Shown: piece by piece, positions 45,599-52,995 of the stretch | Position numbering within the stretch: the stretch's first letter is position 1 | How the letters are laid out: the number at the start of each line of letters is the position of its first letter | Assembly (NCBI RefSeq): GCF_001750685.1 | Contig: NZ_CP017269.1 | Location: forward strand, 186,001-250,000 | Length of the DNA stretch: 64,000 nt | Origin: Geosporobacter ferrireducens | Lineage (GTDB): Bacteria; Bacillota; Clostridia; Peptostreptococcales; Thermotaleaceae | Direction of reading: 5' to 3' | Position numbers and translations under genes: made by a program | The notes under the pieces: model-generated | The model's input: only the letters and a program-made list of their open reading frames with translations | Database searches by the model: none | Told to the model about the DNA's origin: nothing

Positions 45599-46249
45599 CT
45601 ATGGCTCAAGTAATTTTATTTTTTTCCACAACTCTGATATATAGCTTTTATCATTTTTTATATCATTTGAAACTTTTCTATCTAAATTACTTAATATATC
45701 ATACAAAAATTTAAAAATAACTTCCTTAAATTCTACTTTGGATATTAAACTGGTTCCCTTAGGATAAATAAACATTATTCCCTTTTCTTTGTAAAAATCA
45801 TTATTCCATGATATCTCTATTCTATCATTAATTCTCCTAAAATAGGCACTACTTAGGAAGGAACCCCCTCTATTTTGAAACCATGAATGTCTAAAAATCC
45901 ATGAGCTTTTCGCTTGATACCATAGATACATTTCGTCATCTTCATCAGTTTCAAATTCATCAGCATTTTTGATTAATTCCAGTGTGCTTTCTCCTTGTAT
46001 AGGTAATGGAAAAGGATCATATCCTAATATGTGGTGCAAATTTTCACACATCCATTCAACAATGTACAATAAGTTCCATTTATAATCTACAGTATCATTT
46101 CCTATTTTATATTGGCATATATTTTTTCCTTCGATCAGAAACTTAAAAATTCCCCACGATTCTCCTAAAATTCCTGTTTCATTATGTGGATTAGATAAAA
46201 GCATATATTGTATTGCAAACTTATTTGGATTTCCAAAACTATTATTCAT
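45599..46249 (-). CDS. Candidate immunity protein for the orphan toxin at 46.4 kb
   Basis: A 216-residue acidic protein with no named family (motifs NETGILGESWGIFKFLIEGK and KWNLLYIVEWMCENLHHILG). GGAGG lies eight bases before ATG at 46249. It directly follows an orphan toxin C-terminus, so it probably neutralises that toxin; this is positional inference. Confidence 0.55.
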   Translation of the reverse strand: MNNSFGNPNKFAIQYMLLSNPHNETGILGESWGIFKFLIEGKNICQYKIGNDTVDYKWNLLYIVEWMCENLHHILGYDPFPLPIQGESTLELIKNADEFETDEDDEMYLWYQAKSSWIFRHSWFQNRGGSFLSSAYFRRINDRIEISWNNDFYKEKGIMFIYPKGTSLISKVEFKEVIFKFLYDILSNLDRKVSNDIKNDKSYISELWKKIKLLEP

Positions 46250-46352
46250 CTAATCTTCCTCCATAAAATTCTTAATCACAAAAGAAAGTCATCTATGGTA
46301 AGCTAGCAAAAAAACTAAAATATGAGCTAACATACCATAGAATAGGATTCTA

Positions 46353-46690
46353 TTACTTATTTTTTATCCATTTATTATATTGTGAATTTGTAATTACCCC
46401 GTCCTTTTTCATTTGTCTAAGCACATCTGCTGGCACTTCTTCTGCTGGATTAATGACTTCATAAGCATGCCATCCACCTACATTGTCAGGTTGAAATTTT
46501 ACTAATTTTCCATTATAAACATTATATAACTGTTTAGTATCAGATGATGAATATGCCGTGTTTAAAGATTTTTCTCCTGCCTTCTGATTATTCCAGAAAG
46601 GATCTGCACTTATATCTCCTTTTGATGACTCTTTGTGTTTTCCATCATTCGGACATAACTCACGTTCGGGATTACTCTCCCCCTCAGCTA
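46353..46690 (-). pseudogene. Orphan polymorphic-toxin C-terminus
   Basis: The minus-strand frame carries DPFWNNQKAGEKSLNTAYSS, then NVYNGKLVKFQPDNVGGWHA and ADVLRQMKKDGVITNSQYNK, the compact style of RHS/CDI toxin tips. The N-terminal carrier is absent: upstream of about 46690 the DNA is an IS91 relic in the opposite orientation. It probably was the tip of an RHS protein displaced by the present one or cut off by the IS. Confidence 0.55.
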
Positions 46691-46691
46691 C

Positions 46692-47095
46692 TCCATCTTG
46701 GAAGATACACACACCGGATTGACATATCCAACAACAGGATTATTTCCATGGATAAGGACACAGTCACCATTACCGTTAAAGATTACAAAAACAAGAACAA
46801 GGCAAAGACCATTACCCTAGGCGGTGTAGAATTCATCCGTAGATTCCTGATGCATATTCTCCCAAAGGCTTTGTGAAAATCAGACATTATGGAATATTGG
46901 CCAATCGCAATAAAAAGACAAAACTCCAGCTGAGCAGAAAACTGACCGGCACTCCTTCATACAAACCTAAATATAAAGGATTAAAAACCATTGAGATCCT
47001 TTGTCTTCTAGAAGGTAAAGATGTAACGATGTGCCCTGAATGTAGAAAAGGTAAACTACAGGAAGTACTTACACTATATCCGGGAGCATCACCAT
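46692..47095 (+). pseudogene. IS91-family transposase, C-terminal fragment with frameshift
   Basis: The frame reads LGRYTHRIDISNNRIISMDK and GVEFIRRFLMHILPK, shifts by one base near 46865, and continues VKIRHYGILANRNKKTKLQL and CPECRKGKLQEV. These are the conserved C-terminal features of IS91/ISCR rolling-circle transposases; the catalytic tyrosines lie further upstream in intact copies and are missing here. Confidence 0.8.
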
Positions 47096-47298
47096 AATGA
47101 TGCTTGGAACTGAATACTTAATTCAAAGCCTCTTTAGTGGGGAGGGGGGAAGTATACCTAAATCCAGTCCTTTTCGTAAAATGGAATACTGCAAAAGCCA
47201 GTTTCGTAACAAAAAACAACAAAATCAAAAGACAAAAATACAAAGTCGAAAGAATGAAATCCCATAGACCGCGACTTCATTCTTCTGCGGCAATCAAA

Positions 47299-47375
47299 AA
47301 TTTTGCGCGCAGGTATTGTTAAGGCCCAACAAGCAGTAAACAACTGACTGTTGAGCCTTTTTCGCGCGCAAAACT
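47299..47375. repeat. Long imperfect hairpin downstream of the IS91 fragment
   Basis: Perfect outer arms TTTTGCGCGC (47301-47310) and GCGCGCAAAA (47364-47373), and inner arms AAGGCCCAACA and TGTTGAGCCTT. It may be the hairpin end of the IS91-type element or a strong terminator. Confidence 0.6.
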
Positions 47376-47453
47376 TCCGATTGACCCCTTTAAGAACCGT
47401 CCTCTTGTCGCATTGCTTCATTCATTGCTTTATTAATTCATAAAATGAGACTA

Positions 47454-47954
47454 TTAATCGGTTATAACATAACATACATTAAAAAGTATTTTAGACTCGC
47501 ATAGTAACTTTGCAAATTCCTCACGTTTTAAGACTCCCTGAACTATTTCCTTTTCCCCACCTTGAAATCTAGCAAGAAACATTATGTGGTTATTGGGAGA
47601 CTGTTGAATTAAAAACTTGATTATATTATCAAATTCGCTTTTATATTCATCATACACGATTAATGGTTTTAAATTTGACATTACTTCATCATCTAAAATC
47701 CAAAAAGGCATGTCACTTCTTTTAATAACTTTGTCAAAATCTGCATCTACTAGTGCCATAGCATTAAACCAACCCTCATCATCTTTTCCAATAGAGTACC
47801 AAATTCCTTTTGAACCGCACATAAATGGCCATAATGAATTATATCTTCCTAACTCTGGAAATTCATTTTCGTTTCTTAATTCAATTGATGATGTAAAGGG
47901 TAATTTTGCTACCTTATCTTGATTTATACACAAAATATTTAAATCATACGACAT
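47454..47954 (-). CDS. Candidate immunity protein of the RHS toxin
   Basis: The 166-residue protein begins MSYDLNILCINQDKVAKLPF; I recognise no family. GGAGG lies five bases before ATG at 47954, and it begins 14 bases after the RHS stop. Its position immediately behind the variable toxin end is the standard place for the cognate immunity gene. Confidence 0.65.
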   Translation of the reverse strand: MSYDLNILCINQDKVAKLPFTSSIELRNENEFPELGRYNSLWPFMCGSKGIWYSIGKDDEGWFNAMALVDADFDKVIKRSDMPFWILDDEVMSNLKPLIVYDEYKSEFDNIIKFLIQQSPNNHIMFLARFQGGEKEIVQGVLKREEFAKLLCESKILFNVCYVITD

Positions 47955-47968
47955 AAGAATCCTCCTTA

Positions 47969-50900
47969 TTAAGGCTTAAAACTTTCAAAAGACCAATTAG
48001 TTGGCAGTGTTTTTCCAGTCTTAACATCTTTTAAAACTATATTTCCAGCACTATCTATTCCGATATCTGGATTATTGCCCATCTTCTTAAACTCCTTACC
48101 ATATACAGAGTCTTGCTTAATCTGTTTTAGTATTTTAGGTTTAATTTCCTTGTGGTATGTTTTATCATTTACTCCAAATATTTTTTTCATGTCGTTATTT
48201 GATTTAGGGAATTTAAAGTCCGCACCGTTACTCGCCCCCTTGTTGGAAAGAGAGAAAACAATTGTTCCCTTAACAGTTTTAAATACACCCACTACTTCCC
48301 CAGTACCAACAGAAACTAGCTCACCAGCACTATTTATTACAAATTTTCCTTTTGAAATTAAATCCTTCAGACCAGAAGATATATTTACTAAACCATATAT
48401 TTGATTTGTTATTTTTCCTGCGGTGTAAGTTTCATTAAACTCTTTTGCATATGAAGAGTTTTGCCATCCTGCTGGTGTATTTCCTGTCAATTTTGAAGCC
48501 GCACCAAAGAAAAATCCGTCGTCTATTGCATGTATTAATCCCATTAAATATGCTCTGGTCTTTTCGGGTATATTCCCACTCGGGTCAACATAGACCAACG
48601 GATTATTCATACAATAGATGTACTGATTCATACTCAGTGGATTCGTGACTGCTCCCTCATAGCTATCCTTGGATATGAATCTTCCGATGGTTGGATCGTA
48701 ATATCTGGCTCTGAGATAATACAGTCCTGTTTCTTCATCATAGTATTCCCCGGCGTACCGGATTGGGTTCTCTATGGTTTCATCACTTGCTAACAAATTC
48801 CCCCATTCATCATAGGTGTACCTATTTACTATGTTACCATTTTCATCCACTAATTGCACTACATCTCCATGACCATTATACACATAGTAGTACCATTTTC
48901 CCTGTTCAATTCTTGCCAGGGGTTTGTGTCCCCATATGATGCTGGCTTTTAGGTTTCCGTTTCCGTCGGCTTCTGCGATGACTCTTCCTGCCTGGTCTGT
49001 GTAGTAGTGGGTGGTTCCTTTGGGGGTCTGTTTCTTTTTGCGGATGCCTTTGTAGTCGTAGGTATAGGTTTCTTCTTGTCCGGTTTGGCTGTTTGTAAAT
49101 TTGCGGAGTCTGTTCAGTCCATCCCAGGTAAAGCTGCCTTCTTTTCCGCTGCTCAGTAGGGCATCCATGTCTCCTGTTGCTTTTGTCCGGTTTCCTCTCG
49201 GGTCATATTCAAAGGTTGTCTGGATGCTTTGGTTGTATCTTTGCAGGCTCTTTAGGCGGTTTAGTTCATCGTAGCTGTATTGGTGGTTTCCGTCTATTCC
49301 TGTGATGGTTTTTATGTTGCTGTTTGAGTCGTAGGTGTAGTTGTAGTCGGATATGGATTTTGTCCCTATTTTGTTTGTGATGCTGCTTAGCCGGTTGAGG
49401 TTGTCGAAGGTATAATCGGTTTGCAGCAGCTGCTGGTTGTTCAGGACCGGATATTTGAGGGTTCTCATCATCCCATCGGTGTAGTAGTCGTAATCAAAGG
49501 TTTTTCCGTTTATTTGGATGGTATCGATCCGGTTTCTTTTGTCGTAGTTGTATTTTGTCAGGGTTCCAAAGGGGTCCTGGATGGTCTGCAGGTTTCCGTT
49601 TGGATCGTAGGTATAGGTGGTTTGTTTGTTGCCTGGGTTGATTTCTTTATGTAGTCTTCCAATATCATCGTATTCGTAGCTGACGGTTCCATAGGCGGTA
49701 TCGCTCACGGATTGGATCCGTCCGTTGCGGTGATATTGGTAGGTGATATTAAAGCCCTGTCCTGCATGGGTTTTGATCTGTCCGTTGGCAGTGTAGGTGA
49801 ATTTTTGGTCTTGTTTTTCTCTGTCTTGTATTTTGTCTATGGTTCCGTTTTGGTTGTACCGGATGTATTGGTTTTTTCCTGTTTCATCGGTTTCTTTGAT
49901 GATTCTTCCCAGTTCGTCATAGGTTTTTTGTTTTGTTTTTCCGTCTGGAAATTGGATTTTGATTAGGCTGTTTTGGTGGTTGTAGTAGTATTTTGTGGCT
50001 TCTTGTTTTGCATTGCTGGTCTTGATGAGTCTGGATAGTTCGTCATATTGGTAGTTTGTGAGGTTGCCCTTGGGATCTTTTTGGGTTTTTAGGTTTCCTG
50101 CATGGTCATAGGTATATTGGGTGGTAAGGATTTCTCCGGTTGTTTGCAGGGCTTCTTCTTTGATTTTTTGGCCTCTTTTGTCAAAGTATTCTTTTAGCAG
50201 GATATGACCTTCTTCGTTTTTATGCGCCACCATGAGGTTTTTGTCGTCGTATAGGGTCTGGGTATAGGTGGTATCTGAATTTACGGTTTTGATCATTCTC
50301 CCATAGGGATCGTAGTCATAGGTGGTTGTGTTGTTGTTCCCATCGGTCAGGGTTTTTAGAAGGCTCTGGTTATTGTAGGTTTTTTTTGTTTTTACGCTAA
50401 AGGTGTAGGTGGTTTGTCCCGGTTTGATGTAGCCTTCTTCCAGGGTTATTTCGTTTCCCAGACCGTCATAGGTGTTTCTAAGGGCCAGTCCGTCTTCGTC
50501 GGTGGTTATGAGGATGTTGCGGATATCGTCATAGTTTATGGTTTTTTTGGTGCCGTCGAAGTTGGTGTATTCGACTAGTCGCCCCAGGGGGTCATATTTG
50601 TAGGCTTCGTATTTTTCGTCGGGTGCAATGTATTTGATGGTTTGGCCTGTGCTAAATTGGTATTCTGTTTTTTCTATGGTGTTTTCTTTAGCCTGGGTTA
50701 CGGCTTTGTCGGCACCCCAGTTTAGGTAGGTGGTGTTTGTGATGCTGGTGACTCTGTTTATTTTGTTTCCCTCACGGTTTAGGACGCCGTATTCATAGTT
50801 AAAGAGGGTGGTGAGGATGCTGTTATCTTCCATGGTCAGGCTGGTTCTCTGGAGGGTTCCGTCTGGGTTTCTCAGGTATTCGGTTTTTATGGTTTTGGCT

Positions 50901-52969
50901 GTTCCATCAACGGTTTTGTATTGTATGGTTTTTGTTTTGTTGTATTTTTTATCTTCACTGATTTCGTAGGTGATGATTTGTTCTTTTCCTGTATCCACCG
51001 GAAGGATTTCCTGGCGGATTAGACTCTGGTTCTCCGGCTGATAGATGGTTTTGCTTGCATGTCCGAGCTCATCGGTATATTCTTCCAGCTGTTTGTATGG
51101 ATTATATTTATAGGCTTTTTCTTTAAGGCTAAAGGCTCCGCTGCTGTCATAGGTCTTGATCGTCTCCCGTGAAGGTTGTTTGAGGGAATCGTAGTCTCTT
51201 TCAATGGTTTTCTGAAGTTGGCTGTTCACTAGGTAGTCTTCTGCTCTCAGCAGGTTTTCGTTGTCAAAGGTCAATCGTCTGACCAGTCCATTACTGTCGG
51301 TGATCCGGGTGTAGTGGCGAAAGCTTTTTAGCGGTTTATCGTAGTGTGCAAACTCCGGATAGCCTGTGTAATCATTTTCGTAGGTGATCGCTTCGTCGTT
51401 GTAGATTTGGTTGGCTAAACGCTCGTATCGTCTGGATATTTTGAAGTATTCTTCGTAGGGACTGCAGCTTGACTGGGATATGACATCGGTGTTTCTTTTG
51501 GTGCCTTTTATGTATTCGTATTGGGTTTTAGCGCCGGTGGCATGGGTAATGTTTTTTAGTAAAACGTAGGTCTTTGTTTCTGGATAGTCTCTGTCATTGG
51601 CCCATACATTTCGAAGAAAGGAGGCTGTATCGATTGCATATTCATCTAGTTTTGTGCTATTTCCCTTTGGGTCAACCACTTCTTTTAAAACCGTTGCATT
51701 TCCTTGAGCCGCTGATTTTAGCTGAATGGTTGTATTATCGGGCAAGGTTATGGTTGCGGTTTTGCTGCTGGTATTATAGTTTATGCTGACGGTTCTTCCG
51801 TATGTGTCGATGATTTCATTTATGAAGGGTTTGTTGTTTATCATTGTATGTTTAAACCGGATTTCATTGCCGAATGCATCTTTTATCCCCAGAAGTCTGC
51901 CGTCGGCTGCAAAGTATGCTTTTTTGCCGTCGATATGGCTTAGAATATACATGGAAGGTTTCTGCCCGTTGGTATATATACCGCTTCCATCGTATTCTAC
52001 GCTGTAGTCTTCGTAAGGGGTGAGGGTTCGCATGGCAACGCGGTCATAGTTACTGCCTTCCAGGGTTTTTTTTATGTTGATTTTCTCTCCGTTTCCAAGG
52101 TGCAATACCATGTATTTGGATCGATTCGACTGAGATACTTCTTCTTCTGTCAGCATTTGTATGCTGGTCAAATTGAAAAACCATCCTGCGCCCAAGTTGT
52201 ATCTTTCCATGGCGTAGGAATTAGAATTACCGGGCTTGTCGTAATACTCGAAAAAGCGCTCTACGCTGTAGTACCTGTCTGTGCAGTTTTCAGGCAGGGG
52301 CCTGCTGTTCAGTTCATCTGCCCTTTTCCAGGCATCGTAAGAATTGGTGTATTTTTTGTCTAGTGTATACCGCTTCCGGTAGTTGTCCACGATATTGCCA
52401 TTGCGGTCTTTTACGTTGTAGGACTCGTCTACACGGACGGCATAGAGATTCTCCCCTGTATTGGACACTCCGGTCTGGTGGGTATGGAGCGTAGCTTCAT
52501 CGGATTCGTAACGAAGATTTAGGTTTAAGTTCATCCCGTTTTTCCCCGGCAAATGAAACAGCGGCATCTGGTAGTGCAGTGCTCCGGTGACCATATTGAT
52601 TTCTTCTGCATCCTGCCGGCTTAATTTAAAGGGACTGTTGAAGTATTCGTCAAATTTAATGCCGTATGGGTCATAGGATGCCGCTGCAGCGGCCTGGTAG
52701 GCTACATTCATTTCTCGCATGGACGCTTTCTCCTGCTCTTGGGTCTCTTCTTCCACAGGCTTTAAGGGTTCTTCATGGGCTTTTCCTTCTTCCTCTTCAG
52801 TATTTTGCTCTAGTGCTTCATTGTTTGGCTGTTTTTCTCCAGACAGTTCTTGTGGGTTTTCAATATCTTGTTTTTGATCGGCATAGGCTGTGAAAGGATT
52901 TGCAAATACGGTGGTAACCATCATCGCCGCAATGACTGCCATACTGATATATTTCTTTATCCTACTCAA
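47969..52969 (-). CDS. Secreted RHS/YD-repeat protein with C-terminal toxin domain
   Basis: TTG at 52969 with AAAGGGGG upstream gives 1666 residues. A signal peptide (KYISMAVIAAMMVTTVFANP) leads to a linker, an N-terminal RHS-associated region, dozens of YD repeats (such as YEYDDIGRLHKEINPGNKQT), and the RHS core end YYLRARYYDPTIGRFISKDS. After YVDPSG the variable tip (about 180 residues) ends in NNPDIGIDSAGNIVLKDVKT; I cannot name its activity, though RNase-type toxins are common here. The carrier is G/T-rich on the plus strand, unlike the AT-rich tip, as expected for exchangeable cassettes. WapA-like contact-dependent toxin. Confidence 0.93.
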   Translation of the reverse strand: MSRIKKYISMAVIAAMMVTTVFANPFTAYADQKQDIENPQELSGEKQPNNEALEQNTEEEEGKAHEEPLKPVEEETQEQEKASMREMNVAYQAAAAASYDPYGIKFDEYFNSPFKLSRQDAEEINMVTGALHYQMPLFHLPGKNGMNLNLNLRYESDEATLHTHQTGVSNTGENLYAVRVDESYNVKDRNGNIVDNYRKRYTLDKKYTNSYDAWKRADELNSRPLPENCTDRYYSVERFFEYYDKPGNSNSYAMERYNLGAGWFFNLTSIQMLTEEEVSQSNRSKYMVLHLGNGEKINIKKTLEGSNYDRVAMRTLTPYEDYSVEYDGSGIYTNGQKPSMYILSHIDGKKAYFAADGRLLGIKDAFGNEIRFKHTMINNKPFINEIIDTYGRTVSINYNTSSKTATITLPDNTTIQLKSAAQGNATVLKEVVDPKGNSTKLDEYAIDTASFLRNVWANDRDYPETKTYVLLKNITHATGAKTQYEYIKGTKRNTDVISQSSCSPYEEYFKISRRYERLANQIYNDEAITYENDYTGYPEFAHYDKPLKSFRHYTRITDSNGLVRRLTFDNENLLRAEDYLVNSQLQKTIERDYDSLKQPSRETIKTYDSSGAFSLKEKAYKYNPYKQLEEYTDELGHASKTIYQPENQSLIRQEILPVDTGKEQIITYEISEDKKYNKTKTIQYKTVDGTAKTIKTEYLRNPDGTLQRTSLTMEDNSILTTLFNYEYGVLNREGNKINRVTSITNTTYLNWGADKAVTQAKENTIEKTEYQFSTGQTIKYIAPDEKYEAYKYDPLGRLVEYTNFDGTKKTINYDDIRNILITTDEDGLALRNTYDGLGNEITLEEGYIKPGQTTYTFSVKTKKTYNNQSLLKTLTDGNNNTTTYDYDPYGRMIKTVNSDTTYTQTLYDDKNLMVAHKNEEGHILLKEYFDKRGQKIKEEALQTTGEILTTQYTYDHAGNLKTQKDPKGNLTNYQYDELSRLIKTSNAKQEATKYYYNHQNSLIKIQFPDGKTKQKTYDELGRIIKETDETGKNQYIRYNQNGTIDKIQDREKQDQKFTYTANGQIKTHAGQGFNITYQYHRNGRIQSVSDTAYGTVSYEYDDIGRLHKEINPGNKQTTYTYDPNGNLQTIQDPFGTLTKYNYDKRNRIDTIQINGKTFDYDYYTDGMMRTLKYPVLNNQQLLQTDYTFDNLNRLSSITNKIGTKSISDYNYTYDSNSNIKTITGIDGNHQYSYDELNRLKSLQRYNQSIQTTFEYDPRGNRTKATGDMDALLSSGKEGSFTWDGLNRLRKFTNSQTGQEETYTYDYKGIRKKKQTPKGTTHYYTDQAGRVIAEADGNGNLKASIIWGHKPLARIEQGKWYYYVYNGHGDVVQLVDENGNIVNRYTYDEWGNLLASDETIENPIRYAGEYYDEETGLYYLRARYYDPTIGRFISKDSYEGAVTNPLSMNQYIYCMNNPLVYVDPSGNIPEKTRAYLMGLIHAIDDGFFFGAASKLTGNTPAGWQNSSYAKEFNETYTAGKITNQIYGLVNISSGLKDLISKGKFVINSAGELVSVGTGEVVGVFKTVKGTIVFSLSNKGASNGADFKFPKSNNDMKKIFGVNDKTYHKEIKPKILKQIKQDSVYGKEFKKMGNNPDIGIDSAGNIVLKDVKTGKTLPTNWSFESFKP

Positions 52970-52995
52970 TGTCTTTCCCCCTTTCAGTTTATTAT

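Noticed and set aside
47137..47421. Short frames on both strands at the IS91 hairpin
   Set aside because: They follow from the hairpin and low-complexity Lys/Arg codons and have no RBS or similarity.
49400..49970. Tandem DNA repeats in the RHS gene as a possible separate repeat element
   Set aside because: The periodicity comes from the encoded YD repeats of the RHS protein and needs no other explanation.
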